NCBI GenBank assembly: GCA_025618425.1
Contig: CM046852.1
Coordinates: 3,674,108 to 3,738,107 of the forward strand
Origin: Heliocidaris tuberculata
Lineage: Eukaryota > Echinodermata > Echinoidea > Camarodonta > Echinometridae
DNA length: 64,000 bases
Direction of reading: 5' to 3'
The notes below the pieces were generated by a model. The model had not been told where the DNA came from, searched no databases, and saw only the letters and a list, made by a program, of their open reading frames with translations. The position numbers and the translations under genes are program-made. This document shows, piece after piece, positions 13,401 to 27,900 of this stretch (positions are counted from its first letter, which is position 1; each line of letters starts with the position of its first letter).

Positions 13401-16400
13401 GACAGTCATTAACTGTCACTCCATACACTAGAAAAATAACCTTCTTGTATTTTTTTGAAGTGTGGTCAGCACGACTTGACAGATACCTTTGATTTTCACA
13501 CAAAAGTTACGTAAGAACCACAGGCACATACCCTTCTAGGTATTATTTGTTACAAACTTTGCTTTTAAGAATTATGAGGAGTTGCTCCTGGCTGGCCGGA
13601 ACTTAATTTTCGTTGCCTGCGTTATTAGCTTAAGCTAGGGAAATACTAAAATGTGAAGTAAAATAATACTTTCTCTGTAGATTTATGGCATCCATCCATT
13701 GTACCTGGTAACATATGGAACACGGAAGACACAGCATATACAAGACTTGCACACCTTTATCCAAGTCGTATGCCCATTCACAATAATCTTTAATCAGTTA
13801 TTCATCATTTACAAAAATGCAAATCAATACTATTACTTATCAAAGTTAAACGTAGCATAACATTTGGACAGAGTATATATTTTGAATGGAAAGGTACACA
13901 TCTTTCTTAATTTTACGGCTACAAACTTTTTTTTGGTCCACACAATCGCCCTGACAGTGACTTGTCCTGCTGAAACGGTCATGACTGATTATGGCTCCTT
14001 AGCCATGTTTGAAAAGGGTGCCATCAACAGTAGAGCTAACTCCACAGACACCAACTGTCCTTTCTATACAGAAAGAGGTGAGTCAAGATCTTCATCAAAA
14101 ACTTTCTACAGAAGCTTATAAATATGAACAGCCAATTCATCTTTACCATCGTAATATTATATCTGAACATGCTCGTACCGAGGGGGGAGGGGTGTTCAAG
14201 CATCCCCCTTTTTCCAAAGAGAGTGTTTTAGGTGTTCAAACACCCCCTTTTGTTGTTATTTTGTGTTAAAACACCCCCTTTAGCAGTGCTGATAACCTTT
14301 TTTTTTACTCACCTCTTTCTGTATAGAAAAGACAGTTTGTGTCTGTTCGAGAGTTTTGGAGTAAAAAACACCCCCCTTTAAAAAATCCTGGGTACGCCAC
14401 TGTATCTGAATGTTTCAAAACTAGTGCCCTAAAACTATATTTCAAAAAATAAGACTTTCAAAGACCACGCAGATTATCAAGTCTGTGTTACTATGCTTGA
14501 TAGTGTAGTAGATAATACGAAATGGTTGTTGTCTTTGTTTATGTTTATAATTATGTCTACGAATTATGAAATATTAAGGGTTCTCAATGCTATAAAACTG
14601 ATAAGAGGAAGGGGTTGAACCTATAAAATATTGTCCGTTTAATCTTGTCAGGAAGGAAATACTTATCCAGTTTGACATGATGTTGTAATATTCGGGGACA
14701 CGACATTTGCTCCTGCGACATTTGCTCCACCGTCCATATCTCGAAAGGTCAAAGGTTAAGGTCAAAGTCATTATTTGTTGTGTTTTTTTTTTTTGTTAAG
14801 GACAATGTGAAGATTAGGTTTAGGGTTAGACTCGGGGTTATGGTTAGGTTCAGGATTAACATGGCAAAGTTAGACCGGAGATTGTCACAGGAGCAAATGT
14901 CATGGAACCGTAATATTCACGGTTCTAAGGCATTAACTAAGCGAAACGGAGTGGCACGAAATGACGCGTCCAAACGGCAAAACTGTTGGTGACAGTGGTG
15001 TATTAAAAAATTGTACTTTGACATATGTAATGACATTTTTTGTAATATGAAGCCTAATCAAGGTAGAAGAGGTATTTTTTACCCGCTCAATGGCTTTATG
15101 ATATGCTTCTACGTTAATGCAATAGAATTGTGATTTTCTACAATAACTCATTTTGCTTTCCGGACGCGTCATTTCGTGCTACTACATTTCGCTAAGCAGT
15201 ATCGTGTACCAATCACCAAAAATATTTTTTTCTGTATGTTAGGGGTTCTATGTCGATATACCATATCCAAAATATGAGTTATTGCAAATTGCAAATTGAA
15301 ATACACTCCCAAAAAACAATACAGCGACTTGTGAGGAGACTAGCCGACGCACCCGTACGCGCTCGCATAGAATTAGGGCCCGCGCAGAACCGAACTTGGA
15401 GCATAGACAAATTAAATAGTTGGAGTTGAGTTCCGCGCGAGGGGATTTTATTTTTTCCTTTATTTACTTTATACTCCTCCGCCGTTAACCCATAGAAGGT
15501 CAGGTAAAGTGTTTTGAAGTTGATTTCATACATTCTAGCTGTTACCTAAATTATTTTTTTAGGTGATTGGTACACTTTTAAACAATTTTTTCTGACATCA
15601 AATAATAATATTGTATTTTTGCAGGAGGTCAACCAATAGAAGCTGTCTGTGCAGGAGATGATATCCGTCCAGGTAACTGGCTTATACCAGAGATGAACTG
15701 CGGAATGAACTTGACTGCAGGAGAAATTCTTCGGACCTTTGAAAACGTCAGTATATTCTTAAACTTTAGTGTCATAACACGACAATGTTTTCGACATTTC
15801 GAATTCAATTTTTTTGACAGTCATACCATGAAGCTTCAAACCATGATCATACCAAACTATTTGGTGACTGATATTTTTTTCAATGGCGTATAGGCCATTG
15901 GCCATGTAATCTGTTATTTTGTTCACTTGGTAATAATTTTACAATCCAGACTTAAAATTGAAGCTTTCATTTCAGTACATGAAGAAAGTTTAGTCTCTGG
16001 AAAAAGCATACAGAATACCATATGTAAATATTACATGCATGGGCCGCGAAACCAGGGGGGGGGGTGGGGCAGGGGCGTCGCTAGAACATTTTGAATGGGG
16101 GTGTGACACTCAAATTTGCAGCCAAAAAATACTGCACCCTAATCTCTCCCTCCCCCCCCCCCCCCACCACAAAATAGAAAATCACAGATGTAGAGATCTT
16201 GGTCATACAGGCCCATTTTCGCAAGGAGGGGGCTGACGCCTTTTGCCCGAGTATCAACTTTTCAATTTCTAATTCTTTGCGCTCACTCGCACAATTTTCG
16301 TAGTGAAAATGTACAGAAGTTATATAATTATCTCGGAACCTCGCTGCCCAAATTTGTGAATATTCTTTCTCCTCGCTACCCGAATATGAAGTGGTGGTTG

Positions 16401-19400
16401 CCTGAATATCGGAAATCCTCGGGGAGGGGGGCTGCAGCCCATTGCCGAAGGGGGGTGCCTTTTGCCTGAATATCAAACTTTCAATCTCTAAAATTTGTTT
16501 AAACTTTTCGTAGAGAAAATGTACAGAAGTGACGCCTTTTACCCGAATATCAACTTTTCCATTTCTAAATCTTTGCGAGCGAGCAATTTTTTTTAAAACT
16601 CTTCGTAGTGAAAATGTACAGAAGTTACATAATCATCTCGGAACCTCGCTGCCCAAATGTGAATATTCTGGCACATCACTTTGCTTCCCGAATATGAAGT
16701 GGTGGTTGCCCGAATATCGGAATTTTGAAAATCCTCCGAGGGGGGGGGGGGGGGGGGGGGGGGGGCTGCAGCCTATTGTCGAAGGGGGACGCCTTTTGCC
16801 CGAATATCAACTTTTCAATTTTATAATTTTTTGCGAGCGAACGAAGCGAGCGGGAATTTTGTTTGTTTGTTTGTTGTTGTTTTTTTTTTTTTTTTGGGGG
16901 GGGGGGACTTTTCGTAGAGAAAATGTACAGGAGTTACATAATTATCTGGGAACCTTGCTGCTCAAGTATGTGGATATTCTGGCACCTCACTTCACTGCCC
17001 GAATATGAAGTGGTGGTTCCCCGAATATCGGAACTTTGAAAATCCTTGGGGGGGGGGGGGGGGGCTGCAACCTATTGCCGAATGGGGACGCCTTTTGCCC
17101 GAACATTAACCCATAGACTACGGGAACCGGGTGGCTCCTGTATTAAGCCTATGAGAGTTAAAGAATTCAGTAGTCAAAGGGTTAACTTTCCAGTGTTTTT
17201 GCGAGCGGGCGAAGCGAGCGAGCAAAAAATTGGCAAGCTTTTACTTCTTTTTCTTTCCTTCCCTTTTCCTTTCCTTCTTTTCTTTCTGTTTTTGTTTTTC
17301 TTTCCTTTCCCTTTTCATTTTTCTTTTCTTGTTTCTTCTTCTTTCTCTTTTCTCCTTTTCCTTATCCTCTTCCCTCTCCCTCCCCTCCTTATTTTTTGCC
17401 GACAGAGGTGGCGCATTTTCCGACAACAATTTTGAGTGGGGGGGGGGGGGGCCCACACTGTTATCATTTGACACGTTTCATAAAATCTCGGGAAATTGTC
17501 ATTAATGAGTGAAATCAAATCAGCGCCCCCTCCCCCCCCCCCCCCCCCACTTTCAAAAACGCTCTGCGGTCCCTGACACGTCATTTCAAAATATAAATGC
17601 GTTTGAAGAAAAGTTTTGGTCCACACTGTATATTATATTATTTACTCTTTCCTAGAGTTGCCCTCCAGGAAAATAGAATTAGAGAAATGATGTCATCCAT
17701 GTGTTTCACTCTTATATTCTCCTAAAATTTCGGTAAAACCCACTTCTCAAATTGAGACTTTGCTTGCTCCTCACCTCAACGTTGATTACGTTTATTCATT
17801 CTTTATTAAAAGGGCAATCCGACCGTTGTAAAATGCTGACATGTGGGAAAACAGAAACACAAGATCATAAGAGGAACACGGTGGTGAAAGTTTGAAAGAA
17901 ATCGGACAAAGAATAAGAAAGTTATGACTGTTTAAATAATGAGATCACTACATATATGCGAATCTCAAATTGGCATATTGGTTAATCGATCGTGACATAT
18001 TCACGGTCAACTCTCCCATTTGTCCTACACGAAAATATCATTAAATTCCCTTTTTCTCCTGAGCGCATTTTCCATCGGAGCAGTAATCAATATGTATTGC
18101 CACATTGTTGTAGGTCCTCCAAAAAGAAAAGGATCATACAAATTTTTATATAAAATTTTTTGACATTTTAGCCATTTTGTGTGTTAGAGCGAATGAGCAA
18201 GTTGACCGCGCTACATCACAGTGCCCGTACCGATTCGGCCAATTTAAAATTCCCTTATGTATAGTGATTAAACAAAAACAACAACAACAATAAAATTCTT
18301 ATTGCTTGTTATGTCCGATTTTGTTCAAACTTTCACCAATCTGCTTCTCTGATTTTTCTGCTTTCACACAAATCAAATTATTACAAAGGTTGGATTGCCC
18401 TTTAACTTTAATATTGCAGGTGGAAGTCACAGCGGATAACGCAGCAATTATTGCAGAAGAGTTGGCAGATATCACAGCCGTGAGTCAGAACATCTCTCAA
18501 CAGGATCTCAGTATATTAGCAGAACTTCTTGAGAGGATCACTCTAGTAAATTCTACAGATGTGAAGGTACGCACAACTCATTTGATTCCTGAGGCTAGTT
18601 ATTGAATAGTAATGTTATTCATTTATTGAACGGCTCTTCCGTTCCGGCATTCTGCACGTTTTTTGTAATACAATTCCATTAAACAGAATTATATGATCTA
18701 GTAATATTAATATCGACTTACATATTACCGGAACGTAACACTCTCACACACGCGCGCACACACCTACCCACACACACGAAACGATTAAGAGTTTTATTGG
18801 ACAAACTAGATTGAACATTGTACGCCCAAACCTCGGAGACAAATTAAAGAAATGCACTCTGAGGGACTTGAGTAAAAAAATATTTAAAGGTAATGTAGAG
18901 TTTTGGTATAAGCCTTCAAAAACTTTTCGTCAGATTTCTTCGATTTTTGTTGATAAATAGCAATATACTAGCAATACTAAGACATTGTGAAGATTTCGCC
19001 TCCTAAAGTTTAATATTAAACAAATGAGAAGAAAAAAATAATTCATACGCCGGACCAGGCACGTAAACTCCAAAAAACGGGAGCATGTACAACACACTAT
19101 GCACCAATGAGTAGCTACACACAGTGACACACATGCTGTCTCTATCACCCCTTCTTCATCAGCCCGAGTTTCCAAAATAGCCCGCTAATTCTGATCCGGG
19201 AAACTAACCCGATCAGAACTAGCTTGAGCTAGTTTGTAATGAAGACGCAATTAGCTGGCTATTTCGTGGGTTTCTAGCTCGAGCTAGAAGCCTAAGTCAA
19301 CTCGGGTTTTTTTGTGAAATAGCGCGCTATTTGGCGAATTAGCCCGCTAATTCGCAGGTGAAGACGCACTCGGGTTTTGACTCGGGTTAATTTATTCATG

Positions 19401-21470
19401 ACACCAATCCTAGAAATGTTATTTTCCTTATGTATTTCTTGATTTTCTTCTCTCTTTCCACCTTTCCCTTATGTATTTCCTTGTTTTTCCTTCTTTATTT
19501 TTCCCCTTTTATGTATTTCTTTGTTTTCCCCATTCTTTATTCTTCTTTCTTTCTTATGTATTTCTTTGTTCTTCTTGCTATCCTATTTTCTTTAATATAT
19601 ATTTCTTGTTTTTCTTCTCTCTATTTGTCTTTTCCTTATGTATTTCTTTGTTTTTCCCATTTTCTGTTCTTCGATCTTGCTATCCTCTTTCCTTTGTTTA
19701 TGTATTTCTTTGTTCTTTCTGTCCTCTTCTCTTTATATTTCCTTATGTATTTCCTTATTTTTCTTTCTATTCTATATTTTCCTCATGTATTTCTTTGTTT
19801 CTTATGTTTACTTTGTTTTGCCTTCTCTCTTTTTTCTCCTTATATATTTCTTTGTTTTCCCCATTATTTATTCCTTCTTTCTATTCTAATGTATTTCTTT
19901 GTTCTTCGTTCTCTCCTCTTCTCTTCATATGTATTTCTTTATTTTTCTTTCTATGTTATCTTTTTCGTTATGTATTTCTTTGTTTTCCCGATTTTTTATT
20001 CTTCTTTAATTTCTTATGTATTTCTTTGTTCTTCTTGTTATCCTCTTTTCTTTATGATTCTTTATGTATTTCTTTGTTTTCTTCTATCTTTTTATCCTTT
20101 CCTTTTGTATTTCTTTGTTTTCCTGTTGTCTACTCTTCTGTCTATGTATTTCTTTGTTCTTCTTTTTTACCCTATTCCCTTTATATTTCTTTGTTTTCCT
20201 TCTCTATTTTTATCTTTTCCTTATATATTTCTTTGTTTTCCCCATTTTCTGTTCTTCGATCTTGCTATCCTCTTTTCTTTGTTTGTTTATGTATTTCTTT
20301 GTTCTTTCTGTCCTCTTCTCTTTATATTTCCTTATGTATTTCTTTGTTTTTCTTTCTATTTTATCTGTTTCCTTATGTATTTCTTTGTTTTTCTTTCTAT
20401 TTTATATGTTTCCTTACGTATTTCTTTGTTTTTCTTTCTATTTTATCTGTTTCCTTATGTATTTCTTTGTTTCTTATGTATTACTTTGTTTTTCCTTCTA
20501 TTTTTTTTCTCCTTATGTATTTCTTTGTTTTCCCCATTATTTATTCTTCTTTCTATTCTTATGTATTTCTTTGTTCCTCTTTCTATCCAGTTTTCTTCGC
20601 ATTTCCTTATATATTTCTTTGTTTTTCTGTTTCGTTTTTCCTTATGTATTTCATTGTTTCTTATGTATTACTTTGTTTTTCCTTCTCTCCTTTTGCTCCT
20701 TATATATTTCTTTGTTATCCCAATTATCTATTCTTAGTTCTATTCTTATGTATTTCTTTGTTTTTCCTTCTCTCTTTTTATCTTTCCCTTATGTATTTCT
20801 TTGCTCTTTTCTCTTCATTTATCCTATATATTTTTTTAAATTTTCCATCTTCGAAGTGCGCGTGCTCTGAAGCTCGAGTTTATTCCAAGAACGAGCGGGA
20901 ATCGCTCGACTCGGGCTGATGGAGACGGGGTTTTTCAAACTCGGACTTTTTTCTCGAGAAGCGCTGATCAGGCTAGAATCTCGAGCTTGAGCAAACTCGG
21001 GCTGATGGAGACGCACCTACTGCTAAGCCCCAGGATTGCTGTGCGGGGGGCGAATGTTTTTTTTTTCCAAACAGGTTTACCTATTACAGTAAAATCCTGC
21101 CTCCTGATTGGTTTAAAGGTATACGCATCAGTAATATTCATGACTGAGTAACAAAGGTAGTATTACGCATGCGCGTGGACAAATGTACGGTACGGAGCTC
21201 GAGCGAGCGAGCGAGCTAGCTAGCTGTGATGTACTAGTGGTTCAAAGTTAACTGTTTACGTTATGATATGAGCAATGGCAGCGACTGCAACTCTGTGCAA
21301 TCTTGATCGCTCTAGTAAAGAAGAGAATACCGATTTCTCCTTCAAGAATCATCAAAACCTCTATGTAAGTAGCAGTGGCGTAGCTAGGATTTTTGACAAG
21401 GGGGGCAAATTCTGCTTGAAGGGATACCCCTATATTTTTCTCCTCGCCAGCCCTCCAAAACTCGCTCAGT

Positions 21471-21514
<44 letters not shown>

Positions 21515-21873
21515 AGTGACGACAACTTTTTTTTTTCCCAGCCCTCAAAAAAGTTGCTCAGTGGGGGGGGGGGGGGGGTTATCAAATCTTTTCCTCCAAA
21601 ATTCTCTGACAAAAAAAAAAAAAAAATCTTAAAAAAAAAAAAAAAATCGAGGAAAAGTTGTCAGGGGTGGCACTCTGTCCCCCTGCCCCCCCAGCTACGC
21701 TAGTGGTTAGTAGGCTACATTATATTGTGAAATTATAAATCGGCCCATCCCATTATGATGCAGCAGTTTGGTTAGAAAGTGTTTATATTATAATCTCATC
21801 GACATCGTATGATACTGTGGCTGTACATGCACAACGCGTACATTTTGTCACTAGACTAGCTACTACTGGTACT

Positions 21874-21913
<40 letters not shown>

Positions 21914-24900
21914 ACTAGACCGATATTCTCATATAACGTTACGTTCTTGTAACATGATCAGCTGACGTTAGATGAGAAGCCCAACGAGAAGAGACAGATA
22001 ATATCGGTCTAGTATAGTACTAGTAGCCTGCTAGTATACAAATATTGACTGCTCATGAGGATGATGGTGGAAATTATCACTCCCAAGGTGGTGTTCATAC
22101 CGGCCCTTCTATCCCCCTCCCCCCCCCCCCCCCCGATGGGCCGGTATGAACAACACCGAGGGAGTGATAATTTCCACCACTATCCGATTACAGAGCAGTC
22201 CATATTTGTTTTATATACCTCATCCTTTTCATAGATTCATAAATAGGTCTAGCTGTAGGTCTATCTCTAATAAATGTTGAATTCTTACGCGGTGCGCGTA
22301 TATCGATTAACGTAGTCGTAGCCTAGCAACTCCCGAAAGCGCTCTTAAAACCTGAACTAAATTTTATGTACGTACGTTTGTGCAAAAGTCGCGGAGGGGT
22401 TACGCGTTCTATCACAGGGTTTTGGCGTTCTATCATTTGACTTTAGGTCAATTAATATAACGCCAAAACCCTCGACGCAATGATAGATCGAGATGAGCCG
22501 TGTCATGTGATATAGTTTTGACCAATCAGTGAATAAGAATCTAAATATGAGGTATATAATAGTAGCTAGCTAGTAGTAGTCTAGTAGTAGTCTAGTGACA
22601 AAATGTACGCGTTGTGCATGTACAGCCACAGTATCATACGATGTTGATGAGATTATAAAACACTTTCGAACCAAACTGCTGCATCATTTACAAGCTATAG
22701 TATTGAGAAAATTTGCCTATGGGATGGGCCGATTTATAATTTCACATTATAATTGAAGAAGAAATCGGTATTCTCTTCTTTAGAGCGATCAAGATTGCAC
22801 AGAGTTGTCACACGTCACATCAGCTCCTAGGCTAGGCCTATAGCAGCTTCGCGTACTTTTGTCAAGTCCACGCGCATGCGTAATACTTCCTTTGTAGCTC
22901 ATTCATGAATATTCATGATGCGTATACCTTTTAACCAATCAGGAGGCAGGATTTGACTGTAATAGGTAAACCTGTTTGGGAGAAAAAAAAATCGCATGCG
23001 GGGAGCCGTCGGGGTGGAAATGGCCTAGCATATGGCTGTGATCTACCATTCCTTACAAATATTTACACTGATATTTACCGGAAATCATAGATGGAATACC
23101 AAATGACCTCCTACAAACAACTATATTACAAGGAGAACAACATGAGAATATATTTAACACGTTTCACAATTCATTTTTGCTACCAATACTTTACATGAGC
23201 TTTACAAGGACACAAGCACCAAAACGTTGCCTGGAACTCAATTCATTTTGTTTTCTGGAACTGCAGGTGACTGAATCCGTGGTGGAAATTGCAGGAAACA
23301 TCGCAGCCTTACCTGACGAACAACTGGAGATGGCAGAGGAAATGAATAATGCCCCTAGTCGTGTGGTCCTGGCTCTTGAAGCACAGCTGGCTGTTGTAGG
23401 AGTGGAAAACGGCAGTAGTCGCTTTGTAGAGAATAACGTCGCTGCTGCGGTATAGGATAAAAGGAGAGTACAAATTTGGTTCAAATGTTTTGCATAACAA
23501 GCATTTTACTGCTTTGAGTTTTTCTTTCAAAATTTTGTGCAAGTAGATACTAAAAAATGTATATAATGTCCTACATATATTTTCACATTGATATGATTGA
23601 AGCTGCTGTATGGCTTTTATATAGATCATAGTTGCCAGCAATAATGTCTTTACACAGGTGCGATGACCTTCCTTTTCTAAACAAAAACTGTACGCGAACA
23701 CTTCAGGAGCAAAATAATCCCAATTACACACCTATACATGAGCGCAACGATCACTACCACAACGAGGTAGAAACTGTGTACTGAACCAAAGAGCCATAGA
23801 TCAGAAAGGTATGGGTAAAAATTGTCAAATTTATGATAGTGGAATGCATTATTATGATGCTTACACGCCGTTCTCTTCAGTTCCCAAAGAAACAGTTGCT
23901 AGCTCTTCGGTAAAGTGCATTAGTCAGAGTGTTACAGAGAACTTAACTACTGGAATGATCTTGAATTATTCTTCCTCTGGTGTGTCTGTCTCAGGTACTT
24001 GATCTGACCACCGGTGACATCAGCCAGGGCTATACTGCCGTCACGTCTGTAACTGACGATGGGGAGAGCATCTCAGACGAAGACTTCAGGGTGACAGAAG
24101 GTGACCTGACCCAAGAGACAGAGGCTGCCCAGGCACAGGCTACACTCTTCATCCCATCCGGTTTAGCGGACAGATTTTCTGGACGCAGAGGGCGTCTCGT
24201 CATCACCACGTATAGGGTGCCATCTCTGTTCCAGGATGAGGGGTTAGGAGAGTTCAACCAGAATAGGACTGGATTCAATCGAACCGTGAATTCAAGGATC
24301 ATATCGGCATCTATAAATAACGAGAAAGTGGAGGATTTGGGCGAACCTGTGAGGATATATTTTACCCCTTTAAACCCAGTGAGTACCTTCACCTAAGTTA
24401 ATTAATTGAAATGTAGGAAATACAGAATTGCTTTGCATAAGGAATGAATGTATTAAATGATAGGAATATAGCAGAAAATATTTGAATGGAAATAAATGGA
24501 TGGAGGGATTGATGAAGAAAATGTTGGTAGAGATACAATGGGGACACAATGATGGAAAGAGAAATAGAGTAGCCGAAAAGTGGGCATTGAATCACAACGA
24601 AATCTTTAGGTATGTGCTTCCGATTGACATGTTGTACACTCAGCAAAAAGAACAATAAATACATCGACATAACCCAAGCCGATCCAACATTTAAATGAAC
24701 AATTTTGTTGTTCTATTGTCATAATTAAAATATAAATCATAATACTCGTACTCTAGGGATTTTTATAACATTCTGTTTTGTCTTTATTATTTTCCAGAAT
24801 GGGAAAAATGCCCAATGTGTATTCTGGGACTTCAATGAGAACTCGTGGTCTCGACAAGGATGTGTTAAGACGAATGATGATGGCGCTGACAGGATAGAAT

Positions 24901-27900
24901 GCGAGTGTAATCATTTGACTAACTTCGGAATTCTCATGGTTTGTATTTAAACTCCTGATTTATCAAATCTCAAGAGTGTAACACTTGTCTTAAGCATCCT
25001 GGATTTTAATCCCTCAGCCAAATAATCATGCTAAAAATAATGAACACTATTTTACGAGAGAATCGAATGACCATGGTTATAAACTTTTTATTCGTGATTA
25101 TAAATCCTTTCCTACTTATTCCTTTGTATCCATAATCTTTGCATCAAACCATCGCAAATGTTCAATTAGGTTCTTGCACAACGAACAACCGGTTCGTTTG
25201 CCACCCTTATATCTTCAGCAGCCTATTGTTCTCTAAAAGGTAGATATCTTAGTAGGTGTGACATGGTTTTTAACATACATTTCATTTTCTGTTTGACGCA
25301 TCAGCATACATTTGCTTCAATCTATAATTTTGGGCTTGCATTAGGCAGTGCTCAACCGACATGTAAATTACCATGCATAATCCTTTTTCAAATTACAAGT
25401 TAACTTTGGATAAGAATAAGTCCCGAAGAAATTGAAGGTTTTCTCTCATCCCTGAATCTTCTTCCTCCCACAGGATATCTATGGCGGAGAAGCTTTAACA
25501 GTTCAGGAAGATTTCATTCTAAAGATCATCAGCTATTTGGGCTGCTGTATGTCCATAATGGGGCTTGTCATAACAATCCTCACATACTCCACAAACAAGT
25601 CAGTACCATTTCCAACTAATATTGCGATAATCATTGCAGAATGGTTTATTATTTTGTTTGCATCTTCTGAAGATCTGAAAATTATCCTTTATCTTACTTT
25701 TATAAAACATAAAATGTTGTGAATTCTCGATATTCGACGTGTTTTTATTTATTTTTTTCATTCCTGCAAAGTAGATGACCATCGATGATAATAATCATCA
25801 CCACGAAAAATAGTTTCAAGGCATACCTACTTCTAGAGGATTATACACCAGTTATAATCTTATATTTGTTTGTTTGGTTCATATACAAATACTAAAAATT
25901 TGGAAACGTTAGTACGCAATTCATATTATGAATTACCACCACTGTAGACAGCTTCAAAAGCTGTTAGGTAATGAGAAAAGAATGTGAATTCCCAGAGTCA
26001 GTATCCAACAAGGCATCCAGATACAACTATTTTATCCTCATAATTAAGAAATTGCCCCTGGAAATACATATTTCAACCTCAGCTTGCGTTCCTGAAGAAA
26101 AACTGCACCTGGCATAATTCTGAATTTGTCGTTTCAGACACTTTGTTATACTGAACTCCGGAGTATGCGATGCTTGTATATGATAGTGCATGTGAAGTAT
26201 CGGCATATGCTAAAGGGCTGGTCACATTTGTCCGATAACGATGATGATAATGTATGCACATATAAAATGTACCTATAATCATGACAATAAAAGTGGTCAC
26301 ACATGATCGATAAACTCGATATAGTTCTGTCAATCAAGCACGACGGACACTGCCCACATGATTCTTCTGAACTAACGTCACCTCGAAGGAGCAAAATCCA
26401 TTGGCTCTCAGAAAATATCGGTGAGATTTGTCCTGAGAAAATGGGTGGTCGAGCGATTCCACCAAGACGATAAAGTCGGAGAGGTAGTAGTCCGTTGTCA
26501 ATTGGTCAAAAAATTGGGTTAGAATGCAATTTGTGAAGATTTATGGAAACATATATTTTTGGAAAGGTAATGTTTTTAATAAAACCATAAACTTTGTTTC
26601 CAAATTTTAAAATGGGCCTAAAGTGACTTTTCAGGCATGTTTTTAAAGTGGATTTGGTGCGTTTTTATGATTTGTTAATTATTATGTCTAAATATTATTC
26701 TTTATTGCATTAGGGATTTAAATTCCGAACCTATTTACAGGTGCACTATTGCAGATGATTTTCGAAAAGAAATTATCCCGAAAATTATATAACTAATGCA
26801 AATTATGTAGGTTTATTTAATATCATATTTCAAACGCCCTCTACGATGATTACAAAACATGGTTGTCTGCTCTCATTATTATTTTCGACAATTATCAACA
26901 GTTAGATCGAAGTAAAAAGATGAGAAATTATTGATCCACAGGCACCAGAAGGGGGCAAAAGGGGAATATTCCCATCCCCTATATTTCAAGTATAGGGGGG
27001 GGGGGGATCGGTTTTTGCCCTCCATGGACCCCGTCTTCAGCCAAAAAAAAAAAAAATATTGTAATAATTTGCAATAGAACTATGTATAAAAAGGTTTCTT
27101 TGCCTTAACATGGACACTCTATCTTATCAAACGTTTAGATTTTCATAACAAATTTTAAAAATCTTATGAACTGTATATGAATTACTTTTGCAGCAAAATG
27201 GGAACATTGCATAAACAAGAATGTTAGAATATGGTAGTAAAATACCAAATTAAAAAGTTACCTATTTATAATTGAGTGGAAAATAAGACAATTATGTAAA
27301 ATAGAAACATGGCGTAGAGGTATAATACAGACTATTTGGCACGATGAAGGGGGTGGGGGGGGGGGGGGGGAGGGGAACCAACTTTGACGAAAATATGCGA
27401 AGCATTTTCAAAAAAACATGTAAGAGAAGAGACTGGGGAAGTCAGAGAGACATGCTGGTTAGTAATTTAAAAAATGAGAGAAATTATTGTTTAAAAAGTT
27501 GGAGGTATTGGTTAGAGATAAAGACACCGAACAATACAAATAATTGTGGTAGTAATTATCAGTGCTGATCGGTTAACTGTAATTATATTTAATGATAGCA
27601 TATATCAATACGGGCGCGCCGAAACTCTTCATTTGGCGGGCAAAGAAAGATTAAGTGCAATAAATCCATTGTTTTGCATCATCACTCATTAGGCCTGAGA
27701 CGAATCAAATGTATTTTTCTCCGCTGGTAGCGGGGTATAGGGCGACTGTGAGAATAGAGACCGAGCATTACCATGGTAGGGTTATGCCATAAGCTTAGGA
27801 GATTGGAAGTTGGATTTCTAGAGCGTGTTTCAGATACAAAAGTAAATTATAGCCCATCAGCTATCATTTGAATAATTCCTAACATAATCACGTCATTAGT

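Larger units (their letters stand above)
18890..23210 (+). repeat. Dispersed repeat R, split by two nested insertions
   Basis: The text of the uninterrupted copy at 530-1045 runs from about 18890 to 19144, resumes for about 30 bases at about 21017-21050, and resumes again from about 22994 to 23210. The two gaps are filled by a minisatellite-bearing TIR element and a large palindrome. The whole nest sits in intron 7 of receptor A and ends about 55 bases before exon 8. Confidence 0.85.

Noticed and set aside
14815..14870. Interstitial telomere repeat
   Set aside because: TTAGGG-like words are degenerate and sit inside a MITE with a clear 8-bp target duplication.
16039..17626. Several 77-159-codon frames on both strands
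   Set aside because: They lie in G/C runs and tandem repeats, change frame with homopolymer length and have no conserved motif.
19430..20919. Overlapping open frames of 435, 482 and 268 codons on +
   Set aside because: All three frames are open because the minisatellite strand is T/C-rich and lacks stops. The products are low-complexity Phe/Leu/Ser/Tyr/Cys strings that mirror the repeat period.
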